64,000 bases of DNA from Rhizobium leguminosarum (GTDB lineage: Bacteria > Pseudomonadota > Alphaproteobacteria > Rhizobiales > Rhizobiaceae). The position numbers were made by a program, and so were the translations under genes. Where the stretch lies: positions 183,809 through 247,808 of the forward strand of contig NZ_CP016288.1 of assembly GCF_001679785.1 (NCBI RefSeq), read 5' to 3'. This document shows positions 7,874 to 16,336 of this stretch, piece by piece; within the stretch, counting starts at the first letter, position 1, and each line of letters opens with the position of its first letter. The notes under the pieces were generated by a model. It saw nothing but the letters and a program-made list of their open reading frames with translations. It did not search any database and was not told where the DNA came from.

Positions 7874-9019
7874 CTAGGAGGAGAGGCTTAGTGCGGCTAT
7901 GTCAGCGAGATAGGTCCCTCCGTGCCCTATGCACGCATCGTTGAAATCGTAGGTCGAGGTGTGCAGAGCTGAACTGTCACCGTTGCCAACCAGCACATAA
8001 GCGCCTGGAACCTTTTCGAGCATAAACGAGAAGTCTTCGCTAAACATCTTCGGCTCGTCGAGAAACCGAAATGCCGGTGACCCGCTCCGGGCGGTAATCG
8101 TCTGCCTGACGAGTTCAACAGACTTGTCATCATTTACGGTTGCAGGGTAACCGAGATCCCATTCGAACTTGACGTCCGCTCCGAAGCTGGCCGCTTGCAT
8201 TGTGGCAATCTGCTCCACCCGCGAGCAGAGCAGCGCGCGCGTGTCTGGTCTCGTAGCACGAATGCTGATTAACAATTCCGCAGAGTCCGGAATTATCGTA
8301 CTGGACACCCCTCCATGAAAGGAGCCGATTGTCAGAACGGCGGCGTCGCAAGCCTCGACCCCTCTGGAGACCAGCGTCTGCAAGGCCATCGCTATGCTGG
8401 CACCGGCGATTATCGGGTCGACTGTGGCCTCGGGCATCGCTCCGTGACCGCCTTTTCCTCGAACCGTAAGTTTGACGACATCGGCCGATGCCGCGATCGC
8501 GCCCTTACGGGTTGCGAACGCTCCGACCTCAAGGCCGGGAAGGTTATGAAGAGCAAAGATTCGATCGCAGGGAAACCGGTCGAACAGCCCGTCATCGATC
8601 ATCAGCTTTGCGCCACCGAAGTTTTCCTCCGCAGGCTGGAAGATCAAGTTAATCCGCCCGTTGAGACCAGACCGTTGTGAAAGGAGCCACGCGGCGCCGA
8701 GCAGCATGGCCACATGCCCGTCGTGGCCGCATGCATGCATTACACCACGTCTACGACTGGCGTACGGGAGGCCTGTTTCCTCGACAATCGCAAGTGCATC
8801 GAAGTCTGCACGCAACCCGACGGAACGCGTCCCGGAGCCGCGCGAAATCTGGCCAACCAGTCCGGTTTTCCCGAGTCCTCGTTCGACTTCGATACCCCAA
8901 GACGCCAGCGTCCGGGCGATCAACTCAGGAGTCTCGACCTCGGATAGACCAATCTCCGGAAACGAGTGAAGTTGGTGACGAATAGCAACCAGCTCTGGCA
9001 GAATCTGCTGAATTTCCAT
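7874..9019 (-). CDS. M20-family amidohydrolase (aminoacylase/hippurate-hydrolase type)
   Basis: The protein is about 381 residues from the ATG at 9019, which has GGGAG ten bases upstream; a GTG nine bases further up is too close to that site. It begins LPELVAIRHQLHSFPEIGLSE, typical of M20D amidohydrolases. Metal-binding motifs are HACGHDGHVAMLLGAA, QPAEENFGGAKLMI and ALHNLPGLEVG, with SEDFSFMLEKVPGAYVLVGNG near the end. Members cleave N-acyl or amide bonds of amino acid derivatives in the cytosol. First gene of a minus-strand set with the aldehyde dehydrogenase. A 20-bp palindrome 78 bases upstream of its start is shared with cluster B, suggesting specific regulation. Confidence 0.88.
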   Translation of the reverse strand: MEIQQILPELVAIRHQLHSFPEIGLSEVETPELIARTLASWGIEVERGLGKTGLVGQISRGSGTRSVGLRADFDALAIVEETGLPYASRRRGVMHACGHDGHVAMLLGAAWLLSQRSGLNGRINLIFQPAEENFGGAKLMIDDGLFDRFPCDRIFALHNLPGLEVGAFATRKGAIAASADVVKLTVRGKGGHGAMPEATVDPIIAGASIAMALQTLVSRGVEACDAAVLTIGSFHGGVSSTIIPDSAELLISIRATRPDTRALLCSRVEQIATMQAASFGADVKFEWDLGYPATVNDDKSVELVRQTITARSGSPAFRFLDEPKMFSEDFSFMLEKVPGAYVLVGNGDSSALHTSTYDFNDACIGHGGTYLADIAALSLSS

Positions 9020-9096
9020 GAATGACACGCTCCCAGATGTCAGCCGTCACGATCGACACAACCTGCATCGAAGTAAATCAAAAACTTTGGCGTTTT

Positions 9097-9116
9097 ACAT
9101 CGAATTTTTACGATGT
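9097..9116. promoter_or_regulatory. Candidate operator shared with cluster B (ACATCG-N8-CGATGT)
   Basis: The 20-bp palindrome ACATCGAATTTTTACGATGT lies in the control region between the M20 gene and the ABC ATPase gene. A near-identical site (17 of 20 bases) occurs at 47703-47722, in the equivalent divergent region of cluster B. Perfect 6-bp arms with an A/T-only centre resemble sites of Lrp/AsnC regulators, and an AsnC gene closes cluster A; the link is inference. Confidence 0.6.
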
Positions 9117-9526
9117 TGGGGGCGGTGGGGAACCTGGCGATGCCGTCGCGTATATTCTCGCATCCCGCTGATGTCTGTGGGTGAATCGCATCGAGAGGCT
9201 TGACGGCAGCATGTCGCAATTTTGCATGCCTTTCGAAAAACCCGCGCTCGATCGATCGCGCAATCATTTCGATCAGCTGCATTGGACAGCCCTACATTGA
9301 CAATTCTCGATCGTTTCGCGGAAACAATTTGATTTACTTCGCGCGATCGCTTCGGGCAGTTTCGTCACTGAAGCGGGAGGAGAAGCGGCTTCGGAAACTG
9401 CTGCTGGTCATGCGTGACGAGCATCGATCTGGCTTGTTCGCAAAGCCGCTCCTGTCGTGTTGAGTACGTCACTGCGTCTTCTTTCGAGATGAAGCGTCTG
9501 GTGACGCACGTCATAACAAAGGAAAA

Positions 9527-10303
9527 ATGATGAAGGCTCGCGAAAAAGCAATCGAAGTGAGGGGATTGAAGAAGAGGTTTGGCAGTCTTGAGGTTCTCAA
9601 GGGCGTCTCCCTGACGGCGCATGAGGGCGATGTTATCGCGATCATTGGGGGCTCCGGATCGGGGAAATCCACACTTCTGAGATGCATCAACATGCTGGAG
9701 TTTCCAAGCGAAGGCTCCGTGGCCGTTCATGGCGAAACGATTTCAATGAAAAGCGATACGCGCAAGGGCATGTGTCCTGCAGATCAGCGACAGGTTCAGC
9801 GAATTCGCTCGCGGCTTGGAATGGTGTTTCAGAGCTTTAATCTCTGGCAGCACATGACGGTTCTCGAGAATGTAATTGAAGCGCCGATCCACGTTCTCGG
9901 TCAGAAGAGAGGCGAGGTCATCGAGCGAGCTGAAAAGCTCCTGCTGCGCGTGGGACTTATTGAGAAGCGCGACGTCTACCCAAGTTTTCTTTCCGGTGGA
10001 CAACAGCAGCGTGCCGCAATCGCGCGAGCTCTGGCGATCCAACCCCACGCGATGCTTTTCGACGAGCCGACGTCCGCACTCGATCCTGAACTCGTTGGCG
10101 AGGTTCTCTCGGTAATCGCCGACCTTGGAAAAGAGAAAAGGACGATGATCCTTGTGACACACGAGATGAAATTCGCTCGCAACGTTGCAAGCCACGTCGT
10201 GTTCCTGGCGAACGGTGTGATCGAAGAGCAAGGCCCGCCTGAAGCGATATTCGAGGCACCGCAGTCTGAGCGTCTGAGGAAGTTTATCAGCTCCGTTCAT
10301 TAA
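9527..10303 (+). CDS. Polar amino acid ABC transporter ATP-binding protein (cluster A)
   Basis: A 258-residue ATPase of the HisP/GlnQ/OccP type. Visible motifs are Walker A GGSGSGKST (41-49), the Q-loop [10 protein letters not shown], the signature LSGGQQQR, Walker [14 protein letters not shown] and the switch His in LVTHEM. The extra loop around SDTRKGMCPADQRQVQRIRSRLG is typical of His/Arg/opine importers. It is the first gene of the plus-strand importer operon (ATPase, binding protein, two permeases), 21 bases ahead of the binding protein. A second ATG directly follows the first; the upstream AAAGGAAA is a moderate ribosome site. It energises import at the inner membrane. Confidence 0.92.
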   Translation: MMKAREKAIEVRGLKKRFGSLEVLKGVSLTAHEGDVIAIIGGSGSGKSTLLRCINMLEFPSEGSVAVHGETISMKSDTRKGMCPADQRQVQRIRSRLGMVFQSFNLWQHMTVLENVIEAPIHVLGQKRGEVIERAEKLLLRVGLIEKRDVYPSFLSGGQQQRAAIARALAIQPHAMLFDEPTSALDPELVGEVLSVIADLGKEKRTMILVTHEMKFARNVASHVVFLANGVIEEQGPPEAIFEAPQSERLRKFISSVH

Positions 10304-10324
10304 CGTCATTCCTGGAGGAGGAAA

Positions 10325-11110
10325 ATGATGAAATACACACTCAAAACTATCGCCGTGCTTGCCGCGATCACGATCTCTTCAATTTGCGGGGCTGCCGCCG
10401 AGCAAGTTCGTGTCGGGTTCGCTGCAGAACCGTATCCGCCTTTCGCTTCGCCCGATGCGAGCGGTAACTGGGAAGGCTGGGAGGTCGACTTCATGAAGGC
10501 AATGTGCTCGGAAGCCAAGCTCGATTGTGTGATCAGCGCTATACCGTACGACGGCCTGATCCCTGCGCTCACCGCGAGCAAGATCGACATCATCATCGCT
10601 TCGGTCACTATCACCGACAAGCGGAAACAGACCATCGACTTTTCCGACTACTACTACAAGACCGAGGCGGGACTGCTCACTGCAAAAGGTTCGGATTTGC
10701 AGGTGACGCCCGAGGGGCTCGCCGGCAAGACGATCGGCGTCCAGTCCGGAAGCATCCATGAGGCCTATGCCACAAAGCACTTCGTTCCTGCCGGGGCTGA
10801 GCTGAAGACCTACCTGACCGGCGACGAGTCCTTCAACGATCTCGCGTCAGGCAGGGTCGATGCTGTCCAGGCCGACGTTATCGCGCTCGACGCCTACCTC
10901 AAGAGCGACCAAGGCAAGGACTGCTGCGAGTTGAGGGGGAAGGTTCAAGCCGATGCGAGCGTACTCGGCAACGGTATTGGCGTGGGGCTGCGCAAGGGCG
11001 ACGAGGACCTCAAGGTCAAGATCAACGCCGCGATTAAAGCCATTCGAGCCAATGGCGTGTACGACAAGTTCTCAAAGAAATATTTCGACTTCGACGTCTA
11101 CGGCGGCTGA
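10325..11110 (+). CDS. Amino acid ABC transporter substrate-binding protein (cluster A)
   Basis: A 261-residue periplasmic binding protein (SBP family 3). The signal peptide is about residues 1-25 (TIAVLAAITISSICGAAA, then EQ). The family pattern follows: VRVGFAAEPYPPFASPDASG, GWEVDFMKAMC, CVISAIPYDGLIPALTASKIDIIIASVTITDKRKQTIDFSDYYY and AGKTIGVQSGSIHEAY. The conserved Arg that binds the alpha-carboxylate is within TDKRKQTIDF. A cysteine pair (CSEAKLDC) resembles the disulfide of Lys/Arg/Orn and octopine binders. Strong GGAGGAGG before the ATG fits high expression. Probable ligand is a basic or guanidino amino acid-like compound; this is inferred from family and the neighbouring ureohydrolase. 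Confidence 0.9.
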   Translation: MMKYTLKTIAVLAAITISSICGAAAEQVRVGFAAEPYPPFASPDASGNWEGWEVDFMKAMCSEAKLDCVISAIPYDGLIPALTASKIDIIIASVTITDKRKQTIDFSDYYYKTEAGLLTAKGSDLQVTPEGLAGKTIGVQSGSIHEAYATKHFVPAGAELKTYLTGDESFNDLASGRVDAVQADVIALDAYLKSDQGKDCCELRGKVQADASVLGNGIGVGLRKGDEDLKVKINAAIKAIRANGVYDKFSKKYFDFDVYGG

Positions 11111-11237
11111 CCGCCGTCGACAGGTCCAAAGGAAGCAGTTGGAGGGTGGGGGCGCGATCGACGCGTACCCTGCTCGCCGATGAGATGACGCGGTCAAGGT
11201 CAATGTCACCGGCCGAGTTCATTAGAAGGTGCTCAAA

Positions 11238-11969
11238 ATGACGGATGCTACGTGGATCATCAACTGGAGCTTGCTCGCGCTCGAGCCGCCAGGTTGGGGC
11301 GGCGTGCTACTAAACGGTCTGGTCAGATCGCTTGAAATTGCAATTGGCGGATACGGCCTTGGCTTGTGTCTCGGCACCGGCGGTGCGATCGGCAAGCTGT
11401 ACGGCGGCCCCGTTATGCGGGACTTGCTCAAGGTTTATACGACGCTCGTTCGCGCCGTGCCCGAGCTGGTGCTCATTCTTATCCTGTATTACGCGGGAAC
11501 GGATCTGCTAAATCAGCTTTCAGCGGCATTGGGTTACGGGAGTGTCGACATCAGCGGCCTTGTCGCCGGGATATTTGTCATCGGGGTCGTAGAAGGTGCG
11601 TACTCGACGGAGGTATTGCGAGGCGCAATCCAGTCAATTTCTCCAGGTCAGATCGAGGCAGGGAGGGCGTTCGGCATGGCTCCGACGAAGATCCTCCTTC
11701 GGATCACAATTCCTGCGATGCTGCCGCATGCCATTCCAGGACTCTCGAATCTTTGGTTGATCGCGACGAAGGATACCGCGCTTCTTGCCGTGGTCGGCTT
11801 TAGCGAACTGACGATGGCAACACGCCAGGCCGCAGGCAGCAGCAAGGCGTATATCTTGTTCTTCTGCGCCGCCGGAGTGCTGTATCTCGCGGTCACGCTC
11901 ATATCGAACGTCATCATAGGCGCCATCGATCGTCGCTGCCGTCGTGGGATCGCAGGAGAATCAGCGTGA
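11238..11969 (+). CDS. Polar amino acid ABC permease, HisQ type (cluster A)
   Basis: About 243 residues from the ATG at 11238; AGAAGG eight bases upstream supports it over a GTG nine bases earlier. Five or so membrane helices and the permease EAA loop (EVLRGAIQSISPGQIEAGRAFGMAPTKILLRITIPAMLPHAIPG) mark a HisMQ-family inner membrane subunit. It pairs with the next permease to form a heterodimer. Its stop overlaps the GTG start of the next gene by GTGA, so the two are translationally coupled. 127 bases separate it from the binding protein gene, with no clear function seen in that gap. Confidence 0.9.
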   Translation: MTDATWIINWSLLALEPPGWGGVLLNGLVRSLEIAIGGYGLGLCLGTGGAIGKLYGGPVMRDLLKVYTTLVRAVPELVLILILYYAGTDLLNQLSAALGYGSVDISGLVAGIFVIGVVEGAYSTEVLRGAIQSISPGQIEAGRAFGMAPTKILLRITIPAMLPHAIPGLSNLWLIATKDTALLAVVGFSELTMATRQAAGSSKAYILFFCAAGVLYLAVTLISNVIIGAIDRRCRRGIAGESA

Positions 11970-12784
11970 ATGATCAGGCGATTATCATGAGCGAAGCGGC
12001 AAAGTCCTCAAATGCTGACAATTTTTTTAAACCTCACCGCCTCTGCTTGATCGCGTTGGCGTTGTTGCTCTTGGGCTGCGTTATCGGGTTCATGCGCTGG
12101 GACTGGGTCCCTCACTACTCGGGTCTGATAGCATACGGATTGGGTGTCACCCTCCTTGTACTTTTCTCCACCTCCATACTTGGCTTCCTTCTGGCGGTTC
12201 CGATCGGGCTGGTGCAGGTGACTGGCCCATGGCCCCTTAAGGCGGTGGCCCAGGCATTCTGTACTGTAATCCGCGGTACGCCGCTTCTGCTCCAGCTGTG
12301 GCTTATCTATTACGGCCTGGGTTCACTCTTCCCCCAGTTTCCTGCGATAAGACATTCGTTCCTATGGACGTACCTTCGGGACGGATGGCCCTACGGCGTT
12401 GCCGCACTAGCAATCTCGTTCGCTGCCTATGAGGCCGAAGTGATGCGCGGGGCGTTTTTGGGCGTCCCCAGGGGCGAATTGGAAGCGGCTCGAGCATTCG
12501 GCATGAATCCCTTCACGATGTTCCGTCGCATTTGGTTGCCGCGCGCTCTTCGTCGCGCTTTGCCGACGCTCGCCGGCGAAACTGTACTTCAACTCAAGGC
12601 GACCCCCCTGATTGCTACGATCACGGTCGTCGATCTGTATGCGGTAATACTGAAGATACGGCAGGAGACCTTTGCGACCTATGAACCGCTTTTGCTTCTG
12701 ACGCTGATCTATATCTGCCTGACCGCAATACTGGTGGCTGCGTTTCGATACCTTGAACACAGGATCCCGACTTCAGGAGCATAG
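11966..12784 (+). CDS. Polar amino acid ABC permease, HisM type (cluster A)
   Basis: A 272-residue inner membrane permease starting with GTG inside the stop of the HisQ-type gene. An N-terminal extension (NDQAIIMSEAAKSSNADNFFKPHR) precedes the first helix (LCLIALALLLLGCVIGFMRW). The core motif is VIRGTPLLLQLWLIYYGL, and the EAA loop is AEVMRGAFLGVPRGELEAARAFGMNPFTMFRRIWLPRALRRALP. Last gene of the importer operon; the following genes are on the opposite strand. Complete and of usual length. Confidence 0.9.
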   Translation: MNDQAIIMSEAAKSSNADNFFKPHRLCLIALALLLLGCVIGFMRWDWVPHYSGLIAYGLGVTLLVLFSTSILGFLLAVPIGLVQVTGPWPLKAVAQAFCTVIRGTPLLLQLWLIYYGLGSLFPQFPAIRHSFLWTYLRDGWPYGVAALAISFAAYEAEVMRGAFLGVPRGELEAARAFGMNPFTMFRRIWLPRALRRALPTLAGETVLQLKATPLIATITVVDLYAVILKIRQETFATYEPLLLLTLIYICLTAILVAAFRYLEHRIPTSGA

Positions 12785-12864
12785 GCAGATGAATGACTGA
12801 TCGCCCGGCTGCACTTGCGTGAGACGGGTCGTCTCAAGCGTGCGCGCCAGAATTTGCAACCGCG

Positions 12865-13668
12865 TTACGCCATGCGCCCGAAGAGTTCCTTGACGAGCTT
12901 CGCTGCCACCGTCGCAGTCATCGGTCCCGGATCCCTGATGGGATTGAGTTCGACCACGTCAGCACCCACTACCGTCCCCTTAACCTTGGCAATGATGTCG
13001 ATAACCTGTCGCGTGGAGAAGCCGCCTGGCTCGATGTGGGATACTCCAGGGGCGAAGGCTGGATCGAGACCATCGAGATCGAGTGATATGTAAAGCGGCC
13101 CATCAAAAGCCAGTTCTATGTCGTCTCGCCAGTCTTTCATTTCGATCATCTCGACGCCGAATTTGCGAGCCTGCATTTTCTGGGGCGTGTTGAGGGTCCT
13201 GATGCCAACCTGAACCAATCTCTTGATGGCTCGCTCCTCGAGGAGCCGGGCGAACGGCGAGGCGTGTGAATATGGATTGTTCTCAAAGTCGGCATAGAGA
13301 TCGGGGTGAGCGTCGATGTGGAGAACATTTAGCCCGGCGTGCCGCTTCGAATGTGCCTTGATGACCGGGAAAGAGACTGAATGGTCACCCCCGAGAGAGA
13401 GGAGTGCTACAACTTCCTTGAGCGTTTCGGATATCCGGGTCTCGATGTGCTCGCAGACCTGTTTTTTTGAAAGTCCCTCGAAAGTCATGTCACCGAAATC
13501 CCGCCACTTACAAGCATTGAGGTCCATCCCGTTCTCCGTCGTCAGATTCCAGTGATTCGACCGAAGAGCTTCACGGATTTTCTCCGGACCGCGGCCCGGC
13601 CCCTGCATGAAGCTCGAATTGGCGTCGTATGGCAGGCCGATAAGGCCTAATGTCTTTGTCGTGGTCAT
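12865..13668 (-). CDS. Agmatinase/arginase-family ureohydrolase (cluster A)
   Basis: A 267-residue binuclear-metal ureohydrolase. Metal ligands are visible: GGDHS (93-97), DAHPD (119-123) and DLDGLD (197-202), with SHASPF shaping the substrate loop. Family members hydrolyse guanidino groups (arginine, agmatine, 4-guanidinobutyrate, guanidine-type substrates) to urea plus an amine; some act on formimidoyl groups. It lies convergent to the importer operon and divergent from the AsnC regulator. The N-terminus (GLIGLPYDANSSFMQGPGRGPEKIREAL) is the typical start. Substrate is inferred only from context. A longer, separate paralogue sits in cluster B. Confidence 0.88.
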   Translation of the reverse strand: MTTTKTLGLIGLPYDANSSFMQGPGRGPEKIREALRSNHWNLTTENGMDLNACKWRDFGDMTFEGLSKKQVCEHIETRISETLKEVVALLSLGGDHSVSFPVIKAHSKRHAGLNVLHIDAHPDLYADFENNPYSHASPFARLLEERAIKRLVQVGIRTLNTPQKMQARKFGVEMIEMKDWRDDIELAFDGPLYISLDLDGLDPAFAPGVSHIEPGGFSTRQVIDIIAKVKGTVVGADVVELNPIRDPGPMTATVAAKLVKELFGRMA

Positions 13669-13883
13669 TTTTCACCCGATTATTGCTCCTACGAGACGGT
13701 GCACTTTGCCGGCGAGGGCTTGGGCACAGTCCGAACGCACCGACCGCCGCCGATGACGTTCTCGTAGCTGGGGCAAACATGCTTCGGTTCCACCTCAAAG
13801 GACAAGGTACTTTTGTTTGGCGATGTGCTAGAAAGCTGGCGATTGGTCAGTGCGCTAGACAGCGTTCAATTCAGGAGGCGTCA

Positions 13884-14303
13884 TTGGACGATAAGGATCG
13901 ATACATCCTGGCAGAACTCAAGCAGAATGCGCGCTTATCGACTGCGGCGCTGGCCAAGAGCCTGAAGGTGTCGCGAGCGACCGTGCAGAACAGGATCGAC
14001 AGGATGATCGATGGACACGTCATAAAGCGGTTCACGATCGAGACAGGCGAGGGCGCCGAGATCGCGCTTATCGAAGCCTTGGTCCTACTGAAGACGGGGT
14101 CTGGCGACGACCGACCGCTTATTGCCAAACTAAAGAAGCTCGACGACGTTCACAGTCTGACGTCGCTGAATGGAAACTACGATTTTGCACTCGAACTTAG
14201 CGCAAAGTCCGCGGCGCAGCTTGACGCAACGCTGGAAGTGATCAGGAGAATGGACCATGTCGCTGAGACGACCTGCAGCATCCGGCTTCAGAGGTTCGCC
14301 TAG
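13884..14303 (+). CDS. Lrp/AsnC-family transcriptional regulator
   Basis: I start at the TTG at 13884 because AGGAGG is placed seven bases before it and the family N-terminus (LDDKDRYILAELKQNARLS) begins there; this gives 139 residues. Residues ~1-60 form the AsnC helix-turn-helix (TAALAKSLKVSRATVQNRIDRMIDGHVIKRFTI), residues ~65-139 the RAM ligand-binding domain (LTSLNGNYDFALEL, MDHVAETTCSIRLQRF). Such regulators sense amino acids as octamers and bind A/T-centred palindromes. Divergent from the ureohydrolase and closing cluster A, it is the best candidate for the shared ACATCG-N8-CGATGT sites at 9097 and 47703; that link is inference. Confidence 0.85.
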   Translation: MDDKDRYILAELKQNARLSTAALAKSLKVSRATVQNRIDRMIDGHVIKRFTIETGEGAEIALIEALVLLKTGSGDDRPLIAKLKKLDDVHSLTSLNGNYDFALELSAKSAAQLDATLEVIRRMDHVAETTCSIRLQRFA

Positions 14304-14666
14304 GAAGGGCGGCAATCGTTACCGCGACGCCTGGCTCGGAGATGCCCAGCGCTCGGCTTCAATCCGCTATGCCGAGGACCGCAGAGATGCACCTTACCGG
14401 GCATCAGTATGCTGGACATCCGTGTAGAAGAGCAAACGGCTACCGCGAGAAAGACATTCAACGACCAAATTGTCATTGAGGAAGGCGGCTTTCAGGCCTT
14501 TATTGGCAGTCGGTGTTCATTTGCACGAAAGAGAGAGCGCTGGGAAAATTACCGGTTTTGTAGGCTTCCTTCCATTCGCGCCCGGCTGAGGAGCACAATA
14601 CAACGTCTTCGCATTCGTTCCGCAGGGCTAAGCTTTGCTCCGACTGGTCACGGCATTGTTCGTTGA
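14304..14666. other. Intergenic between AsnC gene and phosphatase pseudogene
   Basis: About 360 bases between convergent genes. A plus-strand frame of 85 codons starting MLDIRVEEQTATARKTF has no recognisable family and weak coding character, so it is not called. No clear terminator hairpin was found. Confidence 0.35.
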
Positions 14667-15399
14667 TCAACGGGGTTGCAGCTCCGCGCCTGCGATGATC
14701 GAGACCTTTTGATTTATTTGATCAGGATCAATTAGGGAGGGTTTCTTTGCCGCAACGCAAAGGACATGTCCTGCCGCACAATCCCAGAGATTGGCCCCGT
14801 GTTCAATATATCCGGCGAGCCGACCCGTCGCGACGAGAGCCAGGGAAGCTGCGCAACTACCGAGACTGACCACATGGTAACCAGCAGCTTCGATTTCAGC
14901 TTCGATCTCTACTCTATGCACCGTCGGCCATACCGGTTTCGGCCGGTCCCAAAGGCCGCGGACACGTTCGCATCTATCAACTGCAACGGTCCCTCGACAC
15001 GAAGAGCACCATGCGGCCCAAATTATCGTTCCAAGCGCCGGCAGAGCGACTGCGCCGAGCACAGGCTCGTCCGCTAAGACGTAAGCGATAGAAACTGACC
15101 AAATCGGTATCCCGCTGATAAAGTTGGCGGTACCGTCCACCGGGTCGATCAGCCAGTAGTTACCTGTCGCGTCCCCCCTGTTCCTCGCCGACGACAAGGT
15201 CGTCTGGAAAGTCGAAGGCAAGCAGTCGCCGAGCGAGTGTCTCTGCGTCGCGATCGACGGCACTGACGTAGTCGGCAGGTCCTTTGGTCTCGACAAACCA
15301 TCCATCCCGACCGTGGAACCGTTCAAGCCTGAACGCTGCCACCTTTGACGCCACGTCGTGGAGAGTTGCAAGACGAGCGGTAAGCGCATCCGCCGTCAT
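14667..15399 (-). pseudogene. Inositol-monophosphatase-family phosphatase, frameshifted
   Basis: Two minus-strand frames together make one IMPase-like protein of about 243 residues. The 5' part starts MTADALTARLATLHDVASK and reaches the metal-site motif VVGEEQG; the 3' part resumes with DATGNYWLIDPVDGTANF (the DPxDGT motif) and later GANLWDCAAGHVL (the WDxAAG motif). They join in the right phase if one base is removed from a run of six C (plus strand, 15173-15178). All catalytic motifs survive, so this is either a very young mutation, a phase-variable tract or a sequencing error. The start overlaps the isomerase stop by ATGA, so it is the last gene of the sugar-phosphate-type transporter operon. 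Confidence 0.8.
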
Positions 15400-16319
15400 G
15401 CGCTTTTCCTCGCGCGCGCCTCGGCGATCATCTCCTCGAGCCTGACGGCAACGCTGTGCGCGCGGCGATAGTAGGCAGATTCTGGAATCCCATACCGGTC
15501 CATTGGTGTCTCGAAGTTGAGCGGCGTCTGGTAAGGAGTTGCTGCGATCGCCGAGATGATGGTGTGCCAATCCAACCGGCCGTCGAATGGCAAAAGATGG
15601 TTATCCATTGCTCCGAAATTGTCATGAATATGCGTAGCGATGAGACGATCCCCGAAATGCTCCAAAACGCTGAGCTTGCCTGGCTCGATCAGTTCCCAGT
15701 GGCCACAATCGAAACAGACGCCGATGAACTCCTTGCCGTATCGAGCGAACAGGCGATCATAAAGGTTGAGGAAATTCTGTGCGCTGGCGCAAAGGAGCGT
15801 TTCCGCGGCAATCTGAACACCCTTTTCGAGGCAGTAAGGCCTGATCTCGTCGAGAGACTGGAACAGCGGATCGAAGAACTCTCTTTCGGCGGCTTCGCTG
15901 CGGAAAACGTTGTCGGTGATATCGATGTGCAGAACCACGTTGGGGGATTGGAAGGCGGCTGCCAGGTCGATACGGTTACGCAACAGCTCGACGCCGCTGC
16001 GGCGCTGCCATTCATGCGGCGACAGGAAGTCTTTGCGCATCTCCATCGTGAAAGGGCCAGGGTTTTTGTGGCCGATCTCGGTGATAGGATTGCGGCCATT
16101 GCTGGCATGAACCGAGTGCACCTTCAGCCCGGCATCGGCAACGATCCTGCTGGTAAACTCGATCTCGGCGTCGGCCAGCCAATACGAACTGCCGGAGTCG
16201 GGATTCCAATTGACGTGTGTGAAGCCAGCCTCCTTGATCAGGGTGAGCGAGTTGCGAATGCCTTCGTCGTACCAACGCTCCTGGTGGGGCCAATGCCAGA
16301 CGGTAATGCAGGTATCCAA
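15396..16319 (-). CDS. Sugar phosphate isomerase/epimerase (xylose isomerase-like TIM barrel)
   Basis: A 307-residue TIM barrel of the AP-endonuclease-2 superfamily. Visible strand motifs include ITVWHWPHQERWYDEG, LKVHSVHASNGRNP, PNVVLHIDIT, VQIAAETLLC (probable metal Glu), FIGVCFDCGHWELI (metal Asp and His) and LIATHIHDNFGAMDNHLLPFDGRLDW (His-x-His, then Asp). These metal ligands match xylose-isomerase-like isomerases and epimerases acting on sugars or polyols. It follows the permease by 17 bases and overlaps the phosphatase start by ATGA. With the phosphatase it would process the imported, perhaps phosphorylated, sugar; substrate not known. Confidence 0.85.
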   Translation of the reverse strand: MDTCITVWHWPHQERWYDEGIRNSLTLIKEAGFTHVNWNPDSGSSYWLADAEIEFTSRIVADAGLKVHSVHASNGRNPITEIGHKNPGPFTMEMRKDFLSPHEWQRRSGVELLRNRIDLAAAFQSPNVVLHIDITDNVFRSEAAEREFFDPLFQSLDEIRPYCLEKGVQIAAETLLCASAQNFLNLYDRLFARYGKEFIGVCFDCGHWELIEPGKLSVLEHFGDRLIATHIHDNFGAMDNHLLPFDGRLDWHTIISAIAATPYQTPLNFETPMDRYGIPESAYYRRAHSVAVRLEEMIAEARARKSA

Positions 16320-16336
16320 TGGATCAGTCTCCTGTT

